64,000 nt of DNA from Tunturibacter gelidoferens (GTDB taxonomy: Bacteria; Acidobacteriota; Terriglobia; Terriglobales; Acidobacteriaceae): assembly GCF_040358255.1 (NCBI RefSeq), contig NZ_CP132938.1, positions 806,001-870,000 of the forward strand, read 5' to 3'. Of the stretch, positions 7,906 through 15,728 are shown one piece after another; the stretch's first letter is position 1; each line of letters opens with the position of its first letter. The notes beneath the pieces were generated by a model. That model worked only from the letters and a program-made list of their open reading frames with translations, ran no database searches and was not told the DNA's origin. The translations under genes were made by a program, and so were the position numbers.

Positions 7906-9593
7906 ATTTAGGTCATAATAGGTTACAAATTAGCAGATTTTGGCCAGCGGCTATTTGGTTTATATCTTTATCCGCCACAACTGCAGTTACAAATAACGTT
8001 TTTGCGCAAACGCCTTCCACAGGGAACGATCCCTTGCTCCGCGCGATGCAGGAAGAACTCGACCGCGAGAAGGCGCTGCTGCTTCCAAATATGCAACGCC
8101 CCTACTTTGTGGAGTACCGGCTGGACGACATGGCCTCCTACGAGGCCGTGGCCAACTATGGCGCGTTGACCCGCGAAGAAGAGAATCGCCAACGCATCGT
8201 CCGCGTTACCGTTCGCATTGGAGACTATGCGGTGGACAGCAGCACCAGCCGCGGCGACGGCACCCTGGAGCTTGCGCCCACCGACGATAACCCCGAAGCG
8301 CTACGGTACGCGCTTTGGACAGCAACCGACACCGCTTATAAGAACGCGCTGCGAGCTTACTCTGCCAAGCAGGCCGCGTTGAAGCAGTTTCAATCCATGC
8401 AGGCCCAACCCGACTTTGCGCAGGCCAAGGCGGTCGTCCAGATCTCACCCCTAGTCGCTCTCGACCTTGATCGCGCCGAGTGGAAGCGCCGCATCGTCGA
8501 AGCCAGTGGCCTCTTCGTTTCGGACCCCCAGGTTCGTTCCTTCGCTGAGCACGTCCAGTATTCCACTGCGAACATCCGCGGCATTGCACTCAACCGCTAC
8601 CTGGTCAACACCGAAGGAACCGTGTTGCGCCAGGGCTATACAGGCTATGACGGAGCCATCAGTGTTGGTGGCCAAGCGGCGGATGGCATGCGCCTGAGTC
8701 GCGACAACGGTACCGTCGCCGCTAACGCCAAAGAACTCGAGAGCGCCGGAGCTTTTCGAAAGCGTGCGATTGAAGATCTTAAGAGCTTTGAAGAGCTTCG
8801 CAATGCTCCGGTAGTTTCAGCCGACGACTATCATGGGCCTGTGCTCTTCAGCGGTGACGCTGCGGCAGACGTCATCGATCGCCTGCTCGTGCCCAACGTC
8901 GAAGCCGATCGACCCGAGATGGGCACAACTGCACGCACCACCGGCGCATATTCCTCGAGCTTCAAGGCCCGTGTCCTTCCCGAGATGCTCAGCGTCGCCG
9001 ACGATCCTCTGCAGGCGAAGTTCGACGGTAAAGCTCTTCTTGGGGCCTACACAATCGACGACGAGGGTGTTCCCGCGCAGTCGGTTGATATCATCGTCAA
9101 CGGCAAGCTCGAAAATTTTCTCATCGGCCGCGAGCCCGTTAAAGACTTTGACATCTCGAATGGGCATGGTCGCGCCGCTCCTGCGCAGGCCGCCCATTCG
9201 CGCGCCGGTGTTATTTTGGTCAAATCCAGCCAGCCTTTGTCGCGAGGCGAGCTCAACAAGCGCCTCCTTACTATGGCGAAGGAGCAGGGCCGCGACGTCT
9301 ACTCTGTCGAAACCCTCGGCGGCGAACTTCTACCGCGCCTGCTTTACCTGGTACATCCTGATGGAACACGCAAACTTGTGCGCGGCGCGATCTTCGACGA
9401 ACTCGATAACCGTAGTCTTCGCTCCGATATCGTCGCTGTCGGCAATGACCCCTATGTTTCGAACTCGCTTGGTACCGTTCCCCAGACCACCATCGCACCA
9501 AGCATGCTCTTTGACGACATCGGCGTGAAGCGTGCGACGCTGGAGCAACAGAAGCTTCCCTACTACGCGCCGCCTACGCTCCCGGGCAAGTAG
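7902..9593 (+). CDS. TldE/PmbA-like partner protein with signal peptide
   Basis: 563 residues. Its ATG overlaps the stop of the TldD-like gene (ATGA), so translation is coupled. The N terminus looks like a signal peptide (PAAIWFISLSATTAVTNNVFAQT) and the first 60 bases are noticeably AT-rich. It aligns by eye with the preceding protein (MQEELDREKALLL, RPYFVEYRLDD, AYTIDDEGVPAQSVDIIVNGK, FDISNGHGRA). Where TldD has HEVLGH it has DAAADVIDRLLVP, so the zinc site is missing, as expected for the non-catalytic E subunit. The two proteins therefore look like a heterodimer with one active subunit. Substrate unknown. Confidence 0.82.
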   Translation: MNLGHNRLQISRFWPAAIWFISLSATTAVTNNVFAQTPSTGNDPLLRAMQEELDREKALLLPNMQRPYFVEYRLDDMASYEAVANYGALTREEENRQRIVRVTVRIGDYAVDSSTSRGDGTLELAPTDDNPEALRYALWTATDTAYKNALRAYSAKQAALKQFQSMQAQPDFAQAKAVVQISPLVALDLDRAEWKRRIVEASGLFVSDPQVRSFAEHVQYSTANIRGIALNRYLVNTEGTVLRQGYTGYDGAISVGGQAADGMRLSRDNGTVAANAKELESAGAFRKRAIEDLKSFEELRNAPVVSADDYHGPVLFSGDAAADVIDRLLVPNVEADRPEMGTTARTTGAYSSSFKARVLPEMLSVADDPLQAKFDGKALLGAYTIDDEGVPAQSVDIIVNGKLENFLIGREPVKDFDISNGHGRAAPAQAAHSRAGVILVKSSQPLSRGELNKRLLTMAKEQGRDVYSVETLGGELLPRLLYLVHPDGTRKLVRGAIFDELDNRSLRSDIVAVGNDPYVSNSLGTVPQTTIAPSMLFDDIGVKRATLEQQKLPYYAPPTLPGK

Positions 9594-9629
9594 GGTTCGC
9601 ATCCACTCGAAATGATTCAGGAAGACTTG

Positions 9630-10130
9630 ATGCATCTTGATACCCACATACTTCGTGCCGTTGCGGTCGGCCTCGCCATCGTGCTGCTCTACGGCAGCCG
9701 TCTGACCAAGGGCTCGGTCAGCCAGGCTCCGGATGGTATCGTCTTCCGTATCAAGCCGCTCTTCGCCTGGTCGCGCGCCATCGCTCTGCCGGCCTATATT
9801 CTCTTTTTTCTCTATATGGCTGCGACGCAAAAACAGCAGGTGCCGTGGTGGATGGCTCTGCTCCTTCTTGCGGCAATCGCGCTCGGCGTGATGCAGATGC
9901 CCGGAACCATCACGCTGACCCCCACCGCGATCAAGCAACGATTCTGGTTTCAGCCTTCGAAGACGATTCAATATGGCGAGGTGATGGCGATTCAGGCGAT
10001 GCAGGGAGGCCGCATGACGCGCGTTGCCGGCGACAACCGCGTCACGATCACACACACTTCGAACCATTGTGCCGCGATGGAGTTTCAACAGGAGATCGAG
10101 CGGCGCACCGGAAAACGCATCATCCTCTAG
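9630..10130 (+). CDS. Membrane protein with C-terminal PH-like segment
   Basis: 166 residues from the ATG at 9630, preferred over one at 9612 because AGGAAG sits 5 bases before it. Two or three hydrophobic segments (about 5-20, 43-62, 70-90) precede a soluble part (GTITLTPTAIKQRFWFQPSKTIQYGEVMAIQAM) that resembles the strands of small bacterial PH domains found after membrane helices. It lies 36 bases after the TldE-like gene and is convergent with rlpA. It may belong to the tld operon. Function unknown. Confidence 0.55.
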   Translation: MHLDTHILRAVAVGLAIVLLYGSRLTKGSVSQAPDGIVFRIKPLFAWSRAIALPAYILFFLYMAATQKQQVPWWMALLLLAAIALGVMQMPGTITLTPTAIKQRFWFQPSKTIQYGEVMAIQAMQGGRMTRVAGDNRVTITHTSNHCAAMEFQQEIERRTGKRIIL

Positions 10131-10134
10131 GCGT

Positions 10135-10929
10135 CTAATCGGTTCGAATCAGATAGGGTGCAGCAGCAGTATCCTTGGGGTGAATGCTGTCGGCTACCTC
10201 GCTGGCGTTGCTCTTGTTCGGCAGCTTCGGACTGATCCTGACCCAGTGCCCTGTTGGTCCGGGGAACTCAATGACCTTGGCAGTGGCATAGCGCCGAATC
10301 ATCTCTTCTTTCAGCTTCAGCGCGTCCGACTCTCGCGCGAAGGCTCCGACTTGCACGCACCAATGGCCGCCCGGGTCAGCATTAGCACGAAGCGGCGCGG
10401 CGAATGCCTCTACCTTCACTTTGGCGACTCCGGCGCGATATACCCCTGTCGCCTTGGCGGCGGCCAGCGAGAGATCGATGATGCGGCCATGCACAAAGGG
10501 CCCGCGATCCGTGATCTTCACCACTACCGACTCGTTGTTGGTCAGATTCGTCACACGCACCATGGTCCCCATTGGCAGAGTGAGGTGCGCGGCGGTCATC
10601 GCGTTCTGGTCATACACCGTGCCGTCAGCGCCTTTTCGACCGGCGTAGGGAGGTCCGTACCAACTGGCCATTCCGACCTCGCTTGAGATGGGTTTCCCTA
10701 GATTGCCCGGTGGCTGCGCAGGAGCGGGTGGGGATGAACCTTGGGCAGTAGCGACATCTGCGGTTGGGTTGGGCCGCGCGGAGCGAGAGTTTTTGCCGTG
10801 ACTTGAAGCAGTCGTTGTCGCCGGTGGAGGCGGTGGCCGGTATGCTCGTGTTGTCTCTTTATGACAGCCGCTCGCCATCAGCGCGAACGCAGACAGCACT
10901 GTGACACTGCCAAGCCGGCCCCTCATCAC
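10135..10929 (-). CDS. rlpA: RlpA-like lipoprotein (septal-ring lytic transglycosylase family)
   Basis: 264 residues. The signal peptide ends in a lipobox (LMASGC, Cys22), so it is a lipoprotein. After a Pro/Thr-rich linker comes the double-psi beta-barrel domain: GMASWYGPPYAGRKGADGT near residue 90, MTAAHLTLPMGT, VVVKITDRGPF and RIIDLSLAAA. The C-terminal 70 residues read as a SPOR domain (WCVQVGAFARESDALKLKEEM), which binds denuded glycan at division sites. RlpA proteins cut or bind peptidoglycan and help daughter-cell separation. The gene overlaps its upstream neighbour by four bases (ATGA). Confidence 0.92.
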   Translation of the reverse strand: MMRGRLGSVTVLSAFALMASGCHKETTRAYRPPPPPATTTASSHGKNSRSARPNPTADVATAQGSSPPAPAQPPGNLGKPISSEVGMASWYGPPYAGRKGADGTVYDQNAMTAAHLTLPMGTMVRVTNLTNNESVVVKITDRGPFVHGRIIDLSLAAAKATGVYRAGVAKVKVEAFAAPLRANADPGGHWCVQVGAFARESDALKLKEEMIRRYATAKVIEFPGPTGHWVRISPKLPNKSNASEVADSIHPKDTAAAPYLIRTD

Positions 10930-11177
10930 GGCTTCGAGGTATCTTTCGGTGGCGGCGGGGGAGGAGCAGACGATCTTCGCGCATGATCATCCATTCGCGA
11001 GGCGAGCTTGTGCAACTCTGCCGCAGCGGTTCGCAGCGCCTCCGAACTATTGCGACGAACGCCCGGCACCACCTCGTCGTTGATGTACTTCACGACGTTC
11101 TTCAGGTCTGTCTCCAGATGTGTCGCCGCATCCCGCAACTGCTGCTCCCACGGTCGCTTCGGCTCTTCGGTTGACAT
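10926..11177 (-). CDS. Small helical protein with Pro-rich tail, coupled to rlpA
   Basis: 83 residues, family not recognised. Residues 1-65 are predicted amphipathic helix (WEQQLRDAATHLETDLKNVV..., AAAELHKLASRMDDHARR); the end is a run of Pro before KDTSKP. There is no signal peptide or membrane segment, so it is probably cytoplasmic. AGGAAGAGG lies shortly before the ATG. Its stop overlaps the rlpA start (ATGA), so the two are made together; it may help regulate or position the division-associated lipoprotein, but that is a guess. Confidence 0.65.
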   Translation of the reverse strand: MSTEEPKRPWEQQLRDAATHLETDLKNVVKYINDEVVPGVRRNSSEALRTAAAELHKLASRMDDHARRSSAPPPPPPKDTSKP

Positions 11178-11413
11178 ACGGGCACCTCTTCCTCTTGATT
11201 AGATGACGCAGAAAACGCGAGGTCAACGCCCATCGCGTTCACGTGCCGGGATGGTAACGACGGTCCGACTCTACCTGCCCGGCAAATGCAACTTGCCGCA
11301 ACGTTCCTGCGTCCGTTATACATAGGCAAACGCTCACATCATGTCGTTCACGCCATGGACCAGCCGCTGCTCTTTAGTCAGGCGCGGTACCAGAAGTCTA
11401 CAAGGGAGTTCTT

Positions 11414-12271
11414 TTGACGATCGCAAAGGTACGTTTGATTTCGAGAACATCGTCCAAACTGATCCTATTTCTGGCTGTCCCGGCGTGCCTGGCATTTGCT
11501 GCGACCTTTGTCATGGCACAAACTGACCCGCTTCAGGCACCTGATGCAGAAGCGAAGCTTTCATGGCCAGACGCTCCTGCATTGCCGGAGAGTCCTGCTG
11601 CTTCAACCAGCGGCGCGCCCGTTGGCGAATCCAGTTTGGCCGGAGAGCCAACAGGGAGCGCAGGTAATTTTATTCCGGATCCAGAAGAACATCTGAGTCT
11701 GCCAACTCGTCGTGACATGACGATTCTTCCAGCGGAGACAGCTCACCCCCTTACTTCTCATGAGAAGGTGCTTCTTGGCCTCAAAGAGTCCGTGTCGCTG
11801 TTTTCTATCGTCGGATGGTCTGCATCGGCTGGATACAGCCACCTCATTAACAGTAGCCCCAACTATGGCACCGACAAGGCGGCTTTCGGCGAACGGCTAG
11901 GTGCGGCTGCTCTACGCAGCGTAACTGACAATCTTTTCAGCGTTGCCCTGTTTGCTCCGCTGCTCCACGAAGATCCACGCTACTACGAGCTCGGCGCCGG
12001 CCATCGCTTCTTCAAGCGTTTTCTGCACGGAGTAGAAAGGCCTCTCATTACAAAGTCTGACGATGGACGCTCGACAGCCAACTTCTCGCTTATTGCCGGT
12101 AATCTCGTGGGATCGGCTCTGACAAACGCCTACTATCCTGAACGCAACCGGAGCGCGGGCCAGACCATAGAGACCTTCGGTGCCTCAATGGGTGGATCTG
12201 CCCTGGGTTACGTCCTCAACGAGTTTCTTAACGACGCACTTGCGGCCGCTCACCTTCGAAAGGCTGACTGA
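11414..12271 (+). CDS. Exported protein, tandem paralog 1 (function unknown)
   Basis: 285 residues from a TTG at 11414 preceded by AAGGGAG. The N terminus is a signal peptide (SSKLILFLAVPACLAFAATFVMAQ). A Pro/Ala/Ser-rich region follows (AEAKLSWPDAPALPES...). The C-terminal half has FAPLLHEDPRYYELGAGHRFFKRFLHGVERPLITKSDDG..., then small-residue-rich segments (NLVGSALTNAYYP, GASMGGSALGYVLNEFLND). The next gene encodes a clear paralog with the same order of motifs (HEDPRY/HQDPRY, DDGRSTANFS/DDGSSMPNYS, LNEFL). This looks like an Acidobacteria-type secreted or outer-membrane family without known role. Confidence 0.75.
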   Translation: MTIAKVRLISRTSSKLILFLAVPACLAFAATFVMAQTDPLQAPDAEAKLSWPDAPALPESPAASTSGAPVGESSLAGEPTGSAGNFIPDPEEHLSLPTRRDMTILPAETAHPLTSHEKVLLGLKESVSLFSIVGWSASAGYSHLINSSPNYGTDKAAFGERLGAAALRSVTDNLFSVALFAPLLHEDPRYYELGAGHRFFKRFLHGVERPLITKSDDGRSTANFSLIAGNLVGSALTNAYYPERNRSAGQTIETFGASMGGSALGYVLNEFLNDALAAAHLRKAD

Positions 12272-12323
12272 TCTTACTTGCATGGGATGGTCGGATGAAG
12301 ACACTGATTGGGATCGCGTAAGC

Positions 12324-13235
12324 ATGCGTTGGTTGCTGACCATGACGTTGCTGCTGTTTGCGGCGATCGCCCACCCGCAAGCACCGTCCCCGATTGACCC
12401 GAAGGCACTCGCCACCTTCTCTGAATCCACCTCAACCGATCTTCCCGATGCACCAAGCGCAGTCGATACACCTCAGAGCAATGTCGTCGCCGTAGCCCAG
12501 GCCTCCTTCCAACAGACCGGCGACGGGGTCAAGCCCTGCAACGCCTTTCGCGCCATGAAGGTCATCTACTACAACCCCAATCGTCTCGAGGAGATCCCCA
12601 AACCCTGCAGCAACCTCATCTATCCATATCAGAAGTTTCTCGGCACGAACATCATCATCCCCATGACTTGGCAGGAGAAGGGCTATCTCGCCCTACACGA
12701 GCTTGCCGACCCCGCTAACTTTGGCACCATCGTTGGCATCTCCGCTATCTCGGTCGCGGCCGACTCTCATTCTGCCTACGGCCCCGGGCTGAAAGGGTTC
12801 GGCAAATCAGTCAGCGTCAGCTATCTACAGGACGTCACCGGCCAGTTCTTTGGAGCCTTCACCTTCCCAGTCCTCTTCCATCAGGATCCACGCTACTTCC
12901 GCATGCCACACGCTCCATTGACCAAGCGCATCCTCTACTCGGTCTCCCGTACGGTGATATCGCGCCACGACGACGGCAGTTCCATGCCGAACTACTCTGT
13001 CCTCCTCAACTACCCCGTCGGCGCGATTCTCTCCAATCAGTACGTGCCTGGGATCCACAGCGATGCCTCCTCTACCGTGATTCGCATCGTCACCGGATAC
13101 GCTCTCGACCCCGCAAACAATCTGCTCAACGAGTTCCTCCCCGACGTGGCCAGCCACGTCCACGTCCGCATCATCTTCGTGCAGCGAATCCTGAACAACG
13201 TCGCCAATGGAACCAACGGCGTTAGCCTGCAGTGA
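12324..13235 (+). CDS. Exported protein, tandem paralog 2 (function unknown)
   Basis: 303 residues from the ATG at 12324, chosen because it starts a signal peptide (MRWLLTMTLLLFAAIAHPQA); an ATG at 12282 would place acidic residues before it. A disordered segment with LPDAPSAVDTPQ matches WPDAPALPES in the upstream paralog. Then come a Cys pair around FQQTGDGVKPCNAF and PKPCSNLIYPY, and the shared block FHQDPRYFRMPHAPLTKRILYSVSRTVI, DDGSSMPNYSV and LNEFLPDV. It lies 52 bases after paralog 1, probably in one operon. Function unknown; repeated glycine/small-residue segments suggest outer-membrane association. Confidence 0.75.
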   Translation: MRWLLTMTLLLFAAIAHPQAPSPIDPKALATFSESTSTDLPDAPSAVDTPQSNVVAVAQASFQQTGDGVKPCNAFRAMKVIYYNPNRLEEIPKPCSNLIYPYQKFLGTNIIIPMTWQEKGYLALHELADPANFGTIVGISAISVAADSHSAYGPGLKGFGKSVSVSYLQDVTGQFFGAFTFPVLFHQDPRYFRMPHAPLTKRILYSVSRTVISRHDDGSSMPNYSVLLNYPVGAILSNQYVPGIHSDASSTVIRIVTGYALDPANNLLNEFLPDVASHVHVRIIFVQRILNNVANGTNGVSLQ

Positions 13236-13535
13236 TTTATTTATCGCTCAAACCAGTCCCGTCCACCGCGTTACGTCGCCATTCAATGCAGATTATCGCC
13301 ATTCGATACCACATGCTTCGGTATGGCCCTTTGGGTGGGTACTGTTAAGGGGTGAGTCGAACGGGATTGCCGCTGCATCTGACAGGAAAAGCAACAGATA
13401 GCTCGAATCAAGATGCATACCTCTCGAGGCGCAAAGCATCAGATCAACAGCTAAAAACTCGGCCCTAGTAGATAAGATCAGATAACAATCCAGAAGATCT
13501 CAAGACATCAGACGGACACTCAGGAGACAAAGTAA
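13236..13535. other. 300-base leader region of the radical SAM gene
   Basis: No gene-like frame. The sequence turns AT-richer toward the start of the radical SAM gene and contains GGAGACAAAG just before its ATG. No clear terminator for the upstream gene and no recognisable riboswitch. The promoter of the radical SAM gene must lie here. Confidence 0.4.
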
Positions 13536-15626
13536 ATGCCGAAGGCCAAAATTGCTGAAAAAGCTCTCACCTATGGAGCCAAAGCAGGTTGGGCAGTATT
13601 CAATAAGCTGAACTCATTCAGCCCCAACGCCAGCTTCACCCCTAAGTGGAGCGACAAGCCGCTTCTGAAGAGCTATCAGAAAGAGAAGCCGCCTCTCGGT
13701 TGGCCCCGCACCACTGACTCTCTCTGCCCGAAGTGTATTCCGGAGATCCGTCAGCAGATCGTGGACGGTAAACTGCCTCACGAGATTCTGCTCAATGAGA
13801 AGGTTGGCGAGATCAAGGCCCAGATCATCGAGCGCAACGGCGAGATCCTGATGGTTAAGGACTGCCCGATCCACGGTCACTTCGAAGACCTGATGTCCAT
13901 CGACACCGCCTTCTTCAAGCACCTCGAAGAGGTCTTCCCCGGCCGCGACATCCGCGCCCACAACGATGAGAAGCTGCACAACCACGGCACGTCCACCGTC
14001 ACCCACGGCCGTGGTTCGGTTCTCACCATCGACCTTACCAACCGCTGCAACATGATGTGCGACCCCTGCTTCATGGACGCCAATCAGGTCGGCTTCGTCC
14101 ACGAACTTACCTGGGACGAGATCAAGACCATGCTCGACAACGCGGTCACCATCAAGCCCAAGCGTCAGATGTCGGTTCAGTTCTCCGGCGGCGAGCCCAC
14201 GCTCTCCCCTTACTTCCTCGACGCCGTCTCTTATGCCCGCAAGGTCGGTTACACCTCCGTTCAAGCCGCGACTAACGGCATCGAGTTCGCCAAGTCGAAG
14301 GAGTTCGCCAAGGCTGCTGCTGAAGCCGGTTTGCGCTACGCCTACCTGCAGTTCGACGGTATCGGCAACGCTGCCAACTCGCACCGCAAGGTCGGCAACG
14401 CGTTCGACGTAAAGCTCCAGGCCATTCACAATCTGCACGAAGCTGGCGTCGATATCGTTCCCGTCACCACCATCGTCAACGGCATCAACAACGAGCAGGT
14501 TGGCCGCATCATCGAGTTCGCGCTCGACAACCCGAAGAAGATCAACTTCCTCTCCTTCCAGCCCGTCAGCTTCACCGGTCGCGACGAAGACATCTCGGAC
14601 GAGCGCCGTCAGGCACAGCGCTACACCCTGTCACACCTCGCGCACGATGTGAAGAATCAGACCGGCCTCGGCGAGCCGACCCGCGACTGGTTCCCAATCT
14701 CCTTCATGTCCACCTTCTCGGACTGGGCCGACCTCGTTCACGGGCCGGACCGCGACTGGGGCCAGCTCTCTTGCGGCTGCCACCCGAACTGCGGTATCTC
14801 GATGGCCCTGATGATCGACAAAGAGACCAAGGAAGCGGTTCCCGTCACCGCGTTCATCAATGCAGACCGCCTCGCCAAGGACGTCGCACGCATCAACGAC
14901 GCAGCCCGCGGCAAGTGGCTCTCCATCATCGGCGTCACGCTCGCGCTGCTCCGCAACTACAAGCCTGAGGCTGCACCGACCCACTTCAAGATCAAGGACC
15001 TGCTGCAGAAGTTCGATAAGAGCTTCGGCGCAACGGGCCGCAGCTACGGTAAAGTCACCGCAGACCGCACCATGGCCGACATTGAGAAGCGCCGCGGCGA
15101 TCGTTGGAACTTCCTCTTCATCGCCGGCATGTGGTTCCAGGATCTCTTCAACTACGACTTCCGCCGCACCGAGCAGTGCATCATCCCCTACGCCACACAA
15201 GAGGGTGAGATCAGCTTCTGCGCGTACAACACTGGCGTAGGCTGGCGCAACATTATCGAGAAGATGCACATGACCTCCACCCTCACCAAGTGGTACGAGG
15301 AGCATGGCCGTCACGAGATCTTCGCCGGCGGTAAGAAGGTTGGTCTCGAAGCTGAGATGAAGTACGACCTGGTCCTCAACGACGAGCATGTCAACGCCGC
15401 CGCCAACGACACCTTCGACAAGTCCGGCATCGCGAAGAACTCTCGCGAAGAAAAGATCCGCGCACGCGATGCAAAGATCAAGCAGGACGCCGAAAATGCT
15501 CGCATGGCCAAGCTCTACCGCAAAGAGATCCTGCAGGAGCCCGATGCTCCCGCTGGCTTCATCTCTCTCGGCGAGATCAAAGCCGCACCAGCGCCCAAGG
15601 TCGAAGAGACCGTCTCCGGCGACTAA
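13536..15626 (+). CDS. Radical SAM protein of the MJ0619/Tes type, putative membrane-spanning (tetraether/diabolic) lipid synthase
   Basis: 696 residues; GGAGAC lies before the ATG. The radical SAM cluster site is C171-NMM-C175-DP-C178, followed by the SAM-binding SGGE at 217-220. The N-terminal C64-PK-C67 and C110-PIHG look like the rubredoxin-like iron site of the archaeal tetraether synthase Tes (MJ0619 family). The later cysteines C413, C415 and C419 (CGCHPNC) and C548/C562 (EQCIIPYAT... FCAYNTG) fit its auxiliary cluster sites. Tes joins lipid chain ends by forming C-C bonds between unactivated carbons. Acidobacteria are known for iso-diabolic acid and branched tetraethers, so a bacterial homolog making membrane-spanning lipids is plausible. 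The C-terminal 110 residues are helical and Lys/Ala-rich. It appears to be a single-gene unit closed by a terminator. Family assignment is from remembered motifs and needs alignment. Confidence 0.75.
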   Translation: MPKAKIAEKALTYGAKAGWAVFNKLNSFSPNASFTPKWSDKPLLKSYQKEKPPLGWPRTTDSLCPKCIPEIRQQIVDGKLPHEILLNEKVGEIKAQIIERNGEILMVKDCPIHGHFEDLMSIDTAFFKHLEEVFPGRDIRAHNDEKLHNHGTSTVTHGRGSVLTIDLTNRCNMMCDPCFMDANQVGFVHELTWDEIKTMLDNAVTIKPKRQMSVQFSGGEPTLSPYFLDAVSYARKVGYTSVQAATNGIEFAKSKEFAKAAAEAGLRYAYLQFDGIGNAANSHRKVGNAFDVKLQAIHNLHEAGVDIVPVTTIVNGINNEQVGRIIEFALDNPKKINFLSFQPVSFTGRDEDISDERRQAQRYTLSHLAHDVKNQTGLGEPTRDWFPISFMSTFSDWADLVHGPDRDWGQLSCGCHPNCGISMALMIDKETKEAVPVTAFINADRLAKDVARINDAARGKWLSIIGVTLALLRNYKPEAAPTHFKIKDLLQKFDKSFGATGRSYGKVTADRTMADIEKRRGDRWNFLFIAGMWFQDLFNYDFRRTEQCIIPYATQEGEISFCAYNTGVGWRNIIEKMHMTSTLTKWYEEHGRHEIFAGGKKVGLEAEMKYDLVLNDEHVNAAANDTFDKSGIAKNSREEKIRARDAKIKQDAENARMAKLYRKEILQEPDAPAGFISLGEIKAAPAPKVEETVSGD

Positions 15627-15646
15627 TTCCAGAATCACACCAACAG

Positions 15647-15675
15647 AAAAGGTCGCCAGCAATGGCGGCTTTTTC
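15647..15675 (+). terminator. Intrinsic terminator after the radical SAM gene
   Basis: A 6-bp stem GTCGCC/GGCGGC (one T-G pair) with loop AGCAAT is flanked by AAAA and TTTTT, 21 bases after the stop codon. The symmetry suggests it may also work for the opposite strand. Confidence 0.75.
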
Positions 15676-15728
15676 TACATCGTTTTCAACCTGAACAAGG
15701 AAACCTCCACACATCTACTCTGCCATGC

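Noticed and set aside
10139..10150. GGTTCGAATC resembling a tRNA T-loop
   Set aside because: It is inside the end of rlpA and no cloverleaf can be drawn around it.
13614..15662. Two long minus-strand frames opposite the radical SAM gene
   Set aside because: Val/Leu/Asp-rich sequence typical of the reverse of a C-ending-codon gene; no start signals.
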